A stretch of 64,000 nt of DNA from Crotalaria pallida (GCA_037953625.1 CM075651.1:141636501-141700500); one strand, 5' to 3'; positions 1 to 12,185 are shown, counted from the stretch's first letter. Notes: a model not told the origin generated them from the sequence alone. Numbers and translations are program-made.

Positions 1-360
1 ACTTAGGGTTTTGACATAGGCAGAGAGATTGGGGGTTGAGCTTGTGAGAGGAAATATGAAAGATTAAGAGAGGATTGAGTGTGTATGTGTGATGGAGAGT
101 GAAAAACTTGATGATTTATGGTGGATTTATGTGATGATTGATGAAGGATTTAAAGAGAAAAAGAGAGAGGTTTGAAGTTTTGGAGAGAGATACAAATGAA
201 TGAATGAATGAAAAGTGATGAAAACACGTTTTTAAACTGATTTTTGCAGGAGCTAATCAATTAGCCCAACTGCTAATCGATTAGTGCATGACACTAATTA
301 AATGACTAATCGATTGGCAAAACTAATCGATTAGTGCCTGGTAATTTCCTTTTTTTTTTA
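1..360. repeat. Spacer with repeated ATCGATTAG motifs
   Basis: No gene is visible here. Between about 250 and 340 the motif CTAATCGATTAG and close variants occur four times in alternating orientation. Such clusters occur in retrotransposon flanks, but no LTR end could be defined. Confidence 0.35.
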
Positions 361-682
361 ATGCATTCTGATGGTTTCTAAGACTTCCTTATGCATAATA
401 AAGATTATAAACACTAGAATTCCAAATTCTAACATTTTCTACGTGATAATAAAACTCAGGATGTTACACTTACTACGCCAAGAAATGAGTGAGTCACCTA
501 GGAAGCAGGACAATACCATGATTTGTTCGTCAGAGAAAGAGGGCATGATCATAAGAACTTTCAAGTTAAGAAACAGTGTCATGAAACTTGGCAAACCAAT
601 AGCGAAAAGCCTGTTTGAGATCATAGAGACTCTTGTGGGGATGGCACGCTTTGTGCAGAGGACGATTATAACCAAGAGGAGG

Positions 683-1030
683 TCACATATAAACCTCTGC
701 ATCTAAATCACCATTCAAAAATGCATTCTTGACATCCATTTGATTAATAGACCATTTCTGTGTGTCAGCAATAGTAAGAAGGGCCACGAGAGCAAAAGTC
801 TCTTCATAATCAATACCATACTCTTGTGTATATCCTTTGTCAATCAAACGCACTTTGTAACACTCAACAGAACCACCAAAATGAGTTTTAACTTTGAAAA
901 CCCATTTACATCCCATTAGGTTCTTACCGTGTGGAGGATCGACAAGTTCCCATGTGTTAGTGCTCTCTAAAGCCTGTAATTCAGCTTGCTTGACATGTTG
1001 CCAATTAGGATATGCAGAAGCTTCTCTATA
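683..1030 (-). pseudogene. Ty1/copia reverse transcriptase remnant
   Basis: Read on the minus strand, this block gives the start of a copia reverse transcriptase. Upstream of the first methionine the frame continues through a Q-A-E-L-Q-A-L-E-S-T-N-T-W-E-L-V stretch, then GCKWVFKVK, and ends in MDVKNAFLNGDL, the motif carrying the first catalytic aspartate. These are hallmark copia RT segments. Only the N-terminal part of the domain is left; the YVDD active-site motif and RNase H are absent. It belongs with the integrase remnant at 1392-2330, which lies upstream in the same orientation. The element is truncated and cannot encode a working polyprotein. Confidence 0.85.
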
Positions 1031-1391
1031 AGTCTAGGGCTCATGGTAAGAATTATAAATTTATAAATTTTCAGGAACTAAGTTTTTATAGTAAAAAACA
1101 TTAAGGACTAAATTGGCACTTCACTCTTTTTTTTTCTCTCCTATCCTAACATCCTCTAACTTATTTGGACACCAGTATTATAAATAATAAAAAATTTCAA
1201 AAATGGAAAATATAATCTACCCCTTGTATATAATATATCAAATTGTGTATTTTCTTTTGAGATTAATTTATTTTTTTTATTTTGCTCTCTTTGAGCAACG
1301 GTTGGGACGAGATCATGCTGAATAGCAGGAAATTCGGTAGGCTCTAATAGCTTATGAGAGAGACTTGTAATAGAGTCATCAGGAAAAAGAT

Positions 1392-2330
1392 TTACAGAAT
1401 GATCAATGAACAAAGGTGTGAAGGTGAATAGAATAGACTTGAACTATGAGAGAGATAAGAACATTTTGTGCTCCTAAAAGACAACATGATGGTAGACGTG
1501 TATGCGTTGGGAGATGGGATTCCAAATGCAATAACCTCTATGTTAGAACTATAACCAAGAAAACAAAAGAGAAGAGCACGTGGTTGCAATTTTGTTTGTT
1601 CATGAGCCTGAAGAAGAACTAAAAATGCACGCCCACAAACTTTGAGTAAATCATAATTCGGTGGAATTCCAAAGAGGTGCTCAAATAGAGACATTACCCC
1701 AAACCAAGGAAGGAAGACAATTTATGACAAAAACAACAATAAAGGCGACTTCTCCCAAGACTCGCTCAGGGCACGAGGAGGAAAATAGCATGGCTTTGAC
1801 AATGTCAAGTATGTGGCGATGCTTTCTTTCATCACGACCAATTTGTTAGAATGTCACGGGACAAGAGAACTCAGAAGTGGTTCCTTATGTAGCAAGAAAA
1901 CTGAGGCACTTCTAATCTCGATATTCAGAGGCATTATCTCGACAGAAAGTCTTGATGCATTTAGAGAATTGAGTGTGGATCATTGTCGCAAAGTTAATGC
2001 AAATAAGAGGAATTTTAGATCTATTCTTCATCATGTATATCCAAGTTAAATGAGAGAAATCATTGATGAAAATAATAAAGTATCAGTTGCTACATATGGT
2101 GGGGGTGGATGCTGATCCCCAAATATCTGAGTGTACAAGATCAGAAGGAGAAGAAGCAACATAAATATTGTGATCAAATGGTAATGCGCAAAAAATGTTT
2201 TTCTTGGCCATTTGTGGATCCCGCACGGAACAACCACACGAAGAGAAGGTAACGGTATAGCCAATGTCACATAATCGCCCAACAAAAACAAGGTTGAAAT
2301 TTAACTTAGGAATGAGATAATAAGATCAAG
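1392..2330 (-). pseudogene. Ty1/copia integrase remnant
   Basis: On the minus strand, broken frames spell the copia integrase. From about 2310 downward come a GAG-pre-integrase-like segment, then LVHSDIWGSA with the first catalytic aspartate, then FINDFSHLTWIY, and near 1690-1400 the C-terminal segment LFEHLFGIPPNYDLLKVCG followed by a FLGYS motif. All are standard landmarks of plant copia integrases. Several frameshifts and stops separate them, so this is a pseudogene. About 110-350 bp of non-matching sequence (1040-1390) separates it from the RT remnant, probably a deletion plus a small insertion. No flanking LTRs were recognised. Confidence 0.82.
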
Positions 2331-2339
2331 CATGCTAAG

Positions 2340-3133
2340 AAAGGGCAAGGAGACCGATCCCTCATAGCTCACTTCTGAGTGGAATTAGGCCAAACCGAGT
2401 TGACCTACCCCGGTTTGGAGCTTGCTGCATGGGAATGGAGGGGGCAGCAACGGCTTTAATGCAAATATTGGTACTAACAGGATATATTATGTTTTTATTG
2501 GTAACGTTCTTTTAGTGATAACTCGATCATTGAATTTAGAAATACTTAATTCTTTGAAAATATGTTACTCTAGATGTTGGTTTTACGGTATAACTTTAGG
2601 CTCTGGTATTATATTTTTAGATTTGTATGCATCTCTATTTTTGCATGTTTTTACTTCAAATAATATTGATAAAAATGATGTGAGTGATGAATCAGAGTAA
2701 AAGTCAGGGGATATAAGCAGAAAATCAAATACTAAGGGTCTCCGAAATATTAAGGCTATGGTCTCATTTCACGGGTACCATTCGTGACCAATTTTTATAT
2801 ACGTGAGAAATTAAAAAATCCCAAGTTCCCAACCCTAAATCTTAAAAGCAAGATATTGACTCCTAATCCATTCCGTGGTGATAGCTGGTTTTCATTAATT
2901 CAAAAGTTATTTTCATAGTATGAGACCACACCATAATGTTTTATATGTTTCAATTGTGACTAGAAAACGAAGCTCACAGCTTCAGGAGATTGACCCAACA
3001 GTGTTTTTCTTTAAGTTCTCTTAAGGAATTTGGATTTATTATAAAAATGTCTAGCTCTTAATATTCTCACAGTAAAATTTGTCATTATAACTCAACCGAT
3101 CGAAACTTCCTTTTTGAACAGATACACATCTTT

Positions 3134-3174
<41 letters not shown>

Positions 3175-3456
3175 CTTATCCTATATTGTGATTCAATGAT
3201 GATTCCAAAAGTCAATTATGATTATTGATATAATTTCCTCGTGGCTGAAACATTTGTAACTTTCCCGTGACATATGCAGAGTGAAACTTTCATACTTCTA
3301 GTTCTAGGTTCTAAGTTCTAACACAAGCTGGATCAAAGAAACAACAACATACTATACTAAAAGTTAATTACAGAGGCTGGATTTTTTGTTCAAACATTGG
3401 TTGATTATTAACTAAGGATCTTGTCTCTACGAATGTACACGTGTAGCTCTGGTTGG
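2340..3456. other. Spacer with a 35-nt poly(A) run
   Basis: No supported gene. The one feature is an uninterrupted run of 35 A at 3137-3171. It could be a retroposon tail on the plus strand, but no target duplication or body was found. A 92-codon open frame at 2422-2700 has no recognisable domain. Confidence 0.4.
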
Positions 3457-3841
3457 TTATGCTAGTTGTGCAGGATTCATGATCTCTGTACGCACACTAG
3501 TTATTTCAGTGTGAAAAAAAAAATTGAACAGTTCAAGCTTCCTAATTAGCATCCTTAGTTCTTCTAGAATTCCTCTCCTTTTGGTTCTGCAACTCCACAT
3601 TTTATTTTTCAACTCAAATTGATGCAGTGGCACACTGCAATTATTGTTTGAAATCAACATCTGTAGAGCTTGGTTAGACGATGGAACTCCTTTTGAAAAC
3701 TTTTGGGCAAGAACAAGAAAACTCATCATGTCACTTGATTTCACCCTGCCAACTTCATCAAAAAGAGAATGATTGTAACATCATTTTCATTATATGCATA
3801 CATTGCCTCTCCACAGTACTATTTGAGGTGTTGTGTTTCAT
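3457..3841 (-). other. 3' UTR and downstream flank of the HD-Zip gene
   Basis: The sequence just 3' of the HD-Zip stop is open by chance in short frames on both strands but carries no recognisable domain. It is best read as 3' UTR and flank. No exact poly(A) site was assigned. Confidence 0.45.
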
Positions 3842-4966
3842 TCAGGACCAAAAGTCCCACCATTGAAAGTCACTGGTTGATTGTGCTAAGAGATCATCAG
3901 ATTCAAAGGTACTCCATTCTTCTGGTGAGGTCAAGGAGCCACCATCAGCATGGTCAACAAAATTGAGAAGGCTGGGTTCATCTTCCATGCCAAAGTATGC
4001 TACCTTAATGCTTGTGTCATCATCTGAGAGAACACCAAGTACATGTTCTGATCTTTCCATTGATGGGCTCAGCTTTACCTCAGCTTCACATTTGATTGTG
4101 TCTCCATTTTCTGACTCACTGTCCATGCTGTTTGCTGCTTTGACAACTTGTGTAGAAGTAGAACTTTGAGCTTGCTCTTGTGGCTTTTGTATTATATCAT
4201 TCAGCTTCTGCAACTGTTCAAAGTTGAAAATACAATTATTATCTTCTAATATAATATAAAATTAAACATGCTTCTTGCAAAACACTTGAGGTATCATAAT
4301 TAAAGAATAGGTTGCAAAACACTTGAGGTATCATAATTAAAGGATAGGTTTTAAATTGCGGTTTGCAATCGCAATTACGGTAATAATATTATTGTTATAG
4401 CTTCATTTTTTTTTTCAATTGTGGTTAACGCAGCATAACCATAACCGCAATTTAAAACCATATGTTGAATTAAAAGATGTGAATTGCATAAATTTGTAGT
4501 GAATCAGGTAAGTGGATAGAATTTTATGTTAGACCATTCTAAAAGAACAAATTTGTATGGTAAGTACCTGAAGTAACAATGCTTGCTTCTCCTTCTTGAG
4601 AGCATCAAACTTTGAAACCAAATTGTTATAATTGGATCTAAGTATGTTATAATCTCTCTCAAGTTGCTTTGATTTCCACCTAGCTCTTCTGTTCTGAAAC
4701 CATATAGCAATTTGTCTTGGCTGCAATCCAAGCTCTCTTGCCAGCTGCAACTTCTTTCTAGGCTCTAGCCTTGTCTCATTCTCAAACATAGATTCCAATG
4801 ATTTGATTTGTTCATCACTGAACCTCCTTGTGTTTTTGTTTTTCTTCTTTCTCATGGCTGATGCTGAAGCAGCAGTTGTTGTGCTGCTATAAGTTTCAAC
4901 CTCACCGGCAGCTTCAGCTGAATAAGTATATTCCATATGGTCTAACATGTTGTGGTAATTATGCAT
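3842..4966 (-). CDS. HD-Zip class I transcription factor, ATHB-7/ATHB-12 type (two exons)
   Basis: Exon 1 is 4966-4568 and exon 2 is 4213-3842, joined by a phase-0 intron (donor GTACTTA, acceptor AACAG). The protein is about 256 aa, close to the family size. The start is the ATG at 4966, the first ATG downstream of a plausible TATA box. The homeodomain spans about residues 41-100 and contains [12 protein letters not shown] and [10 protein letters not shown]. The leucine zipper follows at once, with leucines at 102, 109, 116, 123, 130 and 137; the exon junction falls inside it. The C-terminus is acidic and ends in the aromatic WWDFWS, resembling the AHA-type activation motifs of this class. 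The homeodomain and zipper resemble ATHB-7/12, which are abscisic-acid and drought-responsive nuclear regulators that dimerise through the zipper and bind CAATNATTG pseudopalindromes. That role is inferred from the family. All exons are open, so the gene looks functional. It is not class III and has no miR166 site. Confidence 0.93.
4275..4348. repeat. 37-bp tandem duplication in the HD-Zip intron
   Basis: A 37-bp unit starting TTGCAAAACACTTGAGG is present twice in tandem (4275-4311 and 4312-4348) with about one difference. It directly abuts the intronic MITE. Confidence 0.85.
4347..4459. mobile_element. 113-bp MITE in the HD-Zip intron
   Basis: Perfect 17-bp terminal inverted repeats, GGTTTTAAATTGCGGTT and its complement, bound a 113-bp AT-rich core. 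The flanks show ATA on both sides, a possible 3-bp target duplication that would fit the PIF/Harbinger (Tourist) class; three bases is weak evidence. It lies wholly in the intron of the HD-Zip gene, so the coding frame is unaffected. Confidence 0.7.
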
Positions 4967-5159
4967 GCACAATGATTTGGTGGAATTTAATTTAAAAGCA
5001 CTTACAGTAGATAGGTGTGAAGAATTAGGTGATATGTTATTTTCTCTATAGGAGTGTGTGCCTTGGTGATATGTATGAATGTATCTATTGGCTTTAAGTT
5101 ATTGGAGTTCCTAAGATAGTGGTGGTATTGGGGTCAGACTGAATTCCTCAATTGCTGGC

Positions 5160-5165
5160 TTTATA
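5160..5165 (-). promoter_or_regulatory. TATA box of the HD-Zip gene
   Basis: TATAAA on the minus strand, about 195 bp upstream of the HD-Zip ATG. No ATG occurs between it and the ATG at 4966, which supports that start. Confidence 0.55.
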
Positions 5166-5399
5166 TCCAAAACTCAATGGTCCTGTTAGCATACAGTGCA
5201 CTTCCACCTGTGCCTTGTGAATATTACCAATTTTTTTTTCTTTTTCCTATGTCAGTGATGTTCATGTATATATTTTCTTTTATTTTATCTGAGATAAACT
5301 ATGCGCCCTGTTTTTGGATTATAGTGAGCCATCTTTTATTGGCTTGGCTCATGTGGCTTGCTCAAGGCTTCAATTATAGTAATTTAACATGAAATCTTA

Positions 5400-5848
5400 A
5401 GTGATGTTTTAGTTAATCACATTTTTAATGATTTATGTGGGTGGGAATGCAAATTTTAATATTCAATTGGTCACTATCACTGCCATCATCATTTTAACCT
5501 CTAGGTTTTGTCCTCATAAAAATTGTGTCGGCGACATGAATCACGTTCTTGGTTAGAATATTCAGTTTTATACTATGGAAGAAAATTTATTAATTTAGTA
5601 ATGTTATTGATCGATACCATCTTTAATTTCTTCACTATGTATATTGTGAGTAGTTTGCTCATAACATGATAAAAATATTATCATGCAAGTGGTATTGCTT
5701 TACGAAATCGTCTGAGTTTAGTCAAGTTGTATTGATTATTTTTTTATATTGAAACCTCTTCGTATAGGATGATTCATGTGTGTGATTTCTTTTTCACTTT
5801 ATTCAAAAGCACTAGGAGCTAAGAATTAGAAGATAAAATTTGCGGTTA
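5400..5848. other. AT-rich spacer upstream of the HD-Zip gene
   Basis: Likely distal promoter of the HD-Zip gene. No gene and no repeat with clear ends. Confidence 0.4.
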
Positions 5849-7305
5849 TCAATATTCAATATAATATTTAATATAAAATAGAAGAAGTTGATGACAAATT
5901 TGATTTTCCTCCTAAAACCCATTCATTTTCCCTCCTAATCATGTATTTTCCTTCTAAATACATCATTAATGATGAGTTAAAACAGAAGGGTAATTTCGTA
6001 TTTTCCACAATGAAACTTCTTTAAAAAGTTTTGTTGAAACTAAAAAGCAAATCATATCTTCTACTCCCTCTAACTTTATGTCACACTCTCTTTGCATCGT
6101 TTTTTCTTTTTACGTTTGACACAATTTCTTCTTCTTCTTTTTCTTCCATCGTTCTTTTTTCTTCTTCTTCTTTTTCTTTTTTTCCTTCTTCCATTGTTCT
6201 TATTTTTCTTCTTTTCTTTCCTTTTTTTCCCTTCTTTTTCATCTTTTGTGACCCTAAAGATTTGATTTGCTCTTTTTAGGGATTTTTGATTTGGGTATTT
6301 TTTGTACAAATTTCCAAATCAGTGAATGAAGGAAAAATCAAAATAGGTTTTTGATTTGGCACAAATCCTTCGGTTTTTTGAATTTGGGGTTTGTTGTTTT
6401 TTTTTCATTTTTATGTCAAAAAAAAGTTTAAATTAAAAATAAAAATTATGTAGGGTATGTGATTCTGTAATAGTTGATAGTCCTGTAGAATTGCTATTGG
6501 GCGATTTTTGGGTGATGAGGATTGTATCATTGTAGGTTGGAGGGTCTGCTCCTTATGTAACAGGTTTAGGATTCTTTTGAACCTACCTCAAGCTTATGAT
6601 GACTTATATCAATCTATGTTGAATCACAGTAAATTACTCATTACTCTTTCTTATGTAGCTTTTAGGGATATTCTCTAAATCACCCTTTATGTTGAAGTAG
6701 TGTATTTTTTTCCCGTGCCTTGATTATATATTGTTCATACTGTAGTGTAATGAAAAGCTTCAGGTTCATGATTTTTCTCTTTGACGAGATTTATTTATGA
6801 TTTCAACCTTTACATTATTTGTTGTTGGATTTATTTTAATTAACCTTGCTCTACTTTGTCTTCTAGCAATGAGAAAGATCAAAATTTGAAAGAATTTGAT
6901 TATAATGCTAAATTATGAGGTGAGGTAAGATTATTTGAAGGAGTATAGATATTGTCGATAAGAGGTGAGTCAAGGAGATACAATGAGATTGAGAGATTTC
7001 TTTTGTTAATTGCTTCTTTTGTATTGGTCACGGCTGTGATTGTACCATCATGGATGCAATTTTTACACAGATTTCATATGCATCCTTTTTTATGACTGGA
7101 GAGCTTTAACGATTACTTACTATCTAGAGCATTTTGCTAAGTTGCTTGCAATGATATTACTACTCAAATAAAATACATGTAATTCATCATTAAAAAAAAG
7201 TTCATCTTAACTTATCATTTAATAAACACATTTTCAAAATCTATATTCAAATCAATGCATAGAAAAAACAATTAAAACCGTGCTTTGCACAGGAAAATTT
7301 ACTAG
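5849..7305 (+). mobile_element. Non-autonomous Helitron candidate
   Basis: The 3' end has the Helitron signature: a short hairpin CCGTGCTTTGCACAGG, a few AT bases, then CTAG followed by T. A candidate 5' end, TC preceded by A at 5849, begins a stretch with ATATAAAATAGAAGAAGTTGATGAC. That resembles the 5' ends proposed for the candidates at 35744 and 39355. No Rep/helicase frame is present. The interior is pyrimidine-rich at 6070-6250 and otherwise AT-rich. The exact 5' base is uncertain. Confidence 0.55.
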
Positions 7306-7319
7306 TGGTGTGTAAAGCG

Positions 7320-8151
7320 TGAAACAAAATTGACTTTTGTTTTTTGGCCCCCATTTTCAATTTTTATGGACTAAAACACTCTTTTATGTGTTACTATTTC
7401 CAACTCGGAAAATTAAACTACATACTATTTCCGACTTTCCAGAGTCAAAAAAAAAAATTTGACTCTTGAAAGTCGGAAAATTAAACTACCTATTTCCGAC
7501 TCTCAATTTTTTGACTCTTGCCAGTCGGAAAATCAAAGTATATGCAGACCCTGTTAGAGAAAACCATCCCAGACTTTGTCCTCAATGGCACTCATACCTA
7601 AGCTGAGGTGTTGCACCTGAGACTTTCATTCTATCAAGTATCAAGTTTGTTGCAACTAAACCCTATAAGTAGATATAGGTATCAAGAAAATTTCAGAAAT
7701 AAGGTGGTATTACCCAATCAAGACCAAGAAACACAAAACAAGAATCGTGGGAGGTACAGTGAAAGAAGCATAATACAATAAACTTGATGGGCACTAACCA
7801 ACCATGTTTTGCATAAAAAAAATTACTGACATCCGTTCCTCTAACTTCAAATTTTAACTCACCCTTTCAGACGATGCTCCTGTAATTGAGCTTGAAGCTG
7901 ATGGTCTGCTAACACTCCAGATGAACCCAAGACTGAAAGTTTTCCGACTGAAGGTATACTAGGATTTTCCGACTCTCAAGAGTCAAAAAGTATGTAGTTT
8001 AATTTTCAGACTCTCAACAGTCAAAAAATTTTTTAGACTCTTGAAAGTTGGAAATAGTAACACATAAAAGGGTATTTTAGTCCATAAAAATTAAAAATAG
8101 AGGCCAAAAAATCGTTTATGGGGGCAAAAAATAAAAGTCAACAAAATTAAC
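7320..8151. mobile_element. Foldback (Pack-type) element 1
   Basis: Long imperfect inverted repeats (about 7320-7540 and 7960-8151) share TTGACTTTTGTTTTTTGGCC, a TTTTTATGGACTAAAA segment and ATGTGTTACTATTTCCAACT. Within the arms, short inverted units built on CCGACT...AGTC recur several times. The middle is unrelated sequence that includes an exon-like piece at 7871-7938. No clean target duplication was found. The terminal GGCCCCCATTTT...TATGGAC motif recurs in the elements at 18003 and 29075. Confidence 0.75.
7871..7938 (+). pseudogene. Captured exon fragment in foldback 1
   Basis: A pyrimidine-rich acceptor (CACCCTTTCAG) is followed by an open stretch reading DAPVIELEADGLLTLQM. Its composition is coding-like, unlike the AT-rich arms around it. 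The parent gene was not recognised. It looks like a host exon carried by the element. Confidence 0.45.
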
Positions 8152-8945
8152 TTGTGTGGTCAATGTGAAAAGGTGCAGGATGGTGGTAAAATTTGTTACT
8201 TCTTCTGTTTCATATGTATTGTTTGTCTCATGTTTTATATGTATTGTTTTTTAACAAAATTCTTTTTTTTTGGTGAAACAACAAAATTCAATACATAATG
8301 AATGTTATTTTTCCCAGCGCACCTTTATTTATCACACTCTCTTTTTCACCTTCAATATCTTTCTTTCTCTTCAATAATGAGTGTATATATGGGCATTAGA
8401 CTCAAAACACCTTAAATTCTTACTTCATTTAACTATTTCTTAAAACTCGTGCATAACCTTAAAAAACATTACTTATGAACGAAGAAAATATCTTACAAAA
8501 GGATATCACTTTCATTCATTATATTTTTATAACTTTTTTTACACTCGTTTTTTTTTTTCTTCTTATCACACTATCAATCATCTTTTTTTATATATATTTC
8601 TTATACGCCTCAAAGAAAACTCGATCCAGATTGAACTCGTGTAAACTTGTGATTTTATCCTCGGCTTCACAATTTCACACATTCACTCAAATTTCATTAT
8701 CTAAACAACAACAAAAAAAAAAAAAACATTGTTTCATGACTAAAATATCTAAAATGGCGATGTTTCATAATTTATAATAAAAAATTGCTCCTTTTGAGGA
8801 ATATAAAGTTAGGACTCCATATATAAAAACTTAAGTTTTGAAGTTCCCTTACTCGGCCTTTTTGCTCTCTCTTCACCAATTTTAATATGGATTATCAAGC
8901 CTTTGAGAAGTCTTTTAGATTTAGTGTAGACTTTTACCATGAAAT
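8152..8945. other. AT-rich spacer
   Basis: No supported gene. Short frames here (for example 8475-8777) are low complexity. Confidence 0.4.
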
Positions 8946-9135
8946 TCTTTTTCTTTTTATACATCAAAGATATCTCTAGTTGATAGCTAAAGACTAATTT
9001 CTTTTGAGGCATAAAGATCACTAAAGTGAGTTTTGTCTTTACCAACAAAGCCTACTTTTCTATACCCACGATACAGATCGAACCTCTGACATCATGCTTA
9101 AAAAATTCAATCATTTACCAAACCTTGTTGGTACT
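8946..9135 (-). mobile_element. SINE, family A, degenerate copy
   Basis: On the minus strand this matches the SINE at 56659-56853 through a GATCGAACCTCTGACATCAT-type promoter region, the AAGACTAAT block and a short A-rich end. ATGAAAT flanks both ends (8939-8945 and 9136-9142) as a possible short target duplication. Confidence 0.65.
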
Positions 9136-10026
9136 ATGAAATAATAATAATGAGTTAGTATTACATGCGAATGTTACATTATGTTATGTTTATTTATGTA
9201 TACATTTTTTAAATAGATAAACTCGCATATTACACTGGTACAACAGTACAAGTTTACGAGTCAAATTTACCTAGAATTTACAAATTTAGATAAATTTTTG
9301 AATTGACAATCAGAATTAATATAAAGCTTAAAGATTGTAAAAAAATTTAAAAGTGGAGAAATGTATTTGTAATAAGACATTTTTGTGAAGAGACAATAAA
9401 GTAGTTATTTACTAGCATAGAACAAGGATTTGTTGGTTCATGGAAAATCCAACATTAATGAATAGATGTGTTGGTTTGCGAATTTTTTTTTTACTTGCAA
9501 GGTTATGTATCTTTGTTAAAGAAATATGACCCTTCTTCAAAGATCTTAATTAACATGCCTATTAAAGGCAACCCACGTAAACATTCAAATGATGTGCAAA
9601 TACACAAAATTGAAGAAAAATAAATTCACTAGTGGATTAACAACCTTCAATGCAATGCTTAGGTGATGTTGAAGTGAGATAAAATCTGTAGCTCATTACT
9701 GCTCGGCTTAAAAAATAAATTTACAAAATCAACCTACGAACAAGTCTATATCATAAAAACAGTTTTTCTATCATATGCACTTTATGCATATGATAATATA
9801 ACACAAATAGTAAAATTGTATTGGAACTTTACTTTTTAAGGTATGATTAACCTATGTACCCGGTGCATAGGATAGAAAGACTCATCATAAAAAAGTAATA
9901 TATGGTATTTGTTAATCAATAAATAATAAGCAAATGACACGTGTAACTTTTTTTATGATATAAACTTATTTATATATTAATTTTATCGGTTAATCAATCA
10001 TTTTTGAAAAATAAAATTGTGCCCTG

Positions 10027-10220
10027 AGATAAATTTATAATTTTTGATCTAGTAGTAAGTGTTCAATCCTACAAAAGATATCAAAGCCTGGTACAGAGTT
10101 CAACTCACAAGTAAGTCACAAGAGGTGCTAGGAGCTAAGGGGTTTGTTGCCAATGGGTCATAAGGCCTTGGCAAGCCCATGTGCAATCAGAGTTAGATTG
10201 AAAAGTGGCGCAAATTGGTT
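10027..10220. other. tRNA/SINE-like head, unassigned
   Basis: A relatively GC-rich stretch (AGTAAGTGTTCAATCCTACA and following) in AT-rich DNA. It resembles a degenerate SINE head but matches no other copy in the window. Confidence 0.25.
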
Positions 10221-10222
10221 TT

Positions 10223-10345
10223 TTATGGCACATCAAGATTATCCTTCGATCAATAATCGAAGACTAATTTTCTTGAAAGCGTAAAGATCATCGAAATTGT
10301 GTTTTGCCTATAAAATAAAGTCTTTTCCATAAAGAAAATAAAGTT
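10223..10345 (-). mobile_element. SINE, family A, 3' fragment
   Basis: Contains the AAGACTAAT, AAGATCATC and TTTTGCCT blocks of family A in the same order as the copy at 17246-17414, but lacks the tRNA-like head. Confidence 0.5.
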
Positions 10346-10795
10346 ATGTCATAACCGTAAGCCAAAGCTTTTAGCCTAGTGATAAGCATCGCATGGATGT
10401 ATTCCATATTTCAAAAAGTTTTGGATTTGTATGGTATATTCTTTTAAAAAGTTGTGATCTGAAGGTTGGTAGAAACCATAACGTTGCAATAAAGTCACGC
10501 TCTTCAAGTTTTTTTGCGAGTATATTTGGATAAATTTGGTTGTATATACTTTTATCAATTTCTGATAGAAAGAATATTTGAACCCATTTGATAAAAGTAT
10601 TATTTAACAGATTAAATTATGAAAAAAATATAATGTAAGCTAGAATTCTTATAAATTAATCACATAATATGCAATCTTAACTTTTGGCATAAGTGTGACA
10701 AGAAAAACAATATTGTTTATCTAGGTAAATTAAAATTTTTAAATATTTTAATGTAGTGTTTGAAAATTTTATTTAACAAAATAAGTTTTATTTAA

Positions 10796-10826
10796 TTTCC
10801 ACACATTGCGCGGGTTACTGCACTAG
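10796..10826 (+). mobile_element. Helitron-like 3' end
   Basis: An imperfect hairpin around CATTGCGCGGG is followed by CTAG and T. This fits a Helitron 3' terminus, but no matching 5' end was found upstream, so it may be a truncated copy. Confidence 0.35.
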
Positions 10827-11093
10827 TTTATTTACATTCAAGGGCAGACAAAGATCGGGACATACTATTACTTTATAAACATCGTTAGTTAATGTCTTGA
10901 TTTAAGTTTTGGGAGTGTAAATCATTCTCAAGAGTCCTCATTATATCCTCCTGTGGAAAATCGACATTTAATTAAAGTGCATCCAAGGTTTAGAATAAGG
11001 CGAACAAATTAAACCTTCAAAAATATTACCCACAGCTTGATATTGTTTACAATTTTCCTACATAACTCTTCTTCTAATAAATTTCAGATTACT

Positions 11094-11196
11094 GTCCGCG
11101 TAAGACAGCTCAGTTGGTGGGTGCAGGGACACTTAGGATTTTCCCCTCCCCCAGGTAATGGGTTCTAGTCCCAGACCTCCTATGTAAACCAAAAAA
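11094..11196 (+). mobile_element. SINE, family B
   Basis: A short tRNA-derived body with a pol III B-box-like GGTTCTAGTCC at 11161, ending in a short A tail. It is flanked by the direct repeat AAATTTCAGATTACT at 11079-11093 and 11197-11211. A second copy lies at 17079-17191 in the other orientation. Confidence 0.85.
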
Positions 11197-12185
11197 AAAT
11201 TTCAGATTACTATTTCTACCAATAAAGATTGCTCATCAATAAGAAATCTTAATATTTAAACTTATCTTGTTCACATACAGTAATTGGAAGATTAACGAGG
11301 TGGACAAATATATATTATGCTCAATTTATTTATATTTTCTTCATAGCCGTCTTGGCACATGTTCGAGCATGTGTGATCGCACTGGGCCCCGATTTTTAGG
11401 GGTTCCCAATTCTTTTTTCTTATTAAAGTATACTTCTAAAAAATTTAAAAAAGTTTACCAAAAAAATTAAAAATAATTATTATTATTAATATATGAAAAA
11501 TTACAATATTTTATACAACACTAGGGCCTAATTTAGGGCATTGAGGCTTTACCTAAAAGTAAAAAAAAAAAAAAAAACAAAACAAAACAAAACAGTTTCA
11601 TCATGTATTCCTCACGTTACAAAAGAAGTGGGAATTAACTATTAAGGAATCTTATTGTCATTGAATTGAATGTTGATTCAATATTTGTCGAAAGGCGTGA
11701 AATTCGAAGAAAAAGACATTTTGATGAAAATCCAAATTATATGCCTTCGAAATCTGCAGAGGAATAATTTAGGATTTTTTTTTTTGCAATATTGTTGATT
11801 AAGCAATTGGGTCACTGACCAGGAGATTTGAACAATACCAAGAATATGAAAATATTTTCGATTTCTTGTTTTCTTCCGAAAAATTGCTTTTATTAGATGG
11901 TATGAACCTAAAATCTTGTAGCGACCATTTAGAAATTATACTTAGATACAATAATGAATGAGATGTCAATGGAAATGAATTATATATTGAGTTCAAGTTA
12001 CTTAGAGAATTCTTGCCTAAGGAAAAGAAAGGAACATTTGATATTTTGAAGTTTTTAAAACGTTTAAATTGTATTCCTAACGTAATAATTGCATATCGAA
12101 TTATGTTGACTATTCCCGTTCTCTTGCATCTGTAGAGAGAAGTTTCTCCAAATTAAAGATGTTGAAGTCCTACTTGCGTACGACT

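Noticed and set aside
371..706. 111-codon plus-strand frame
   Set aside because: It runs antisense into the copia RT remnant and has no recognised domain.
3842..4966. miR166 target in the HD-Zip gene
   Set aside because: The protein is class I, without START or MEKHLA domains, and no sequence complementary to miR166 was seen.
6031..6309. Overlapping frames rich in Ser/Phe or Lys/Arg
   Set aside because: A pyrimidine-rich low-complexity tract read on both strands; no domain and no gene signals.
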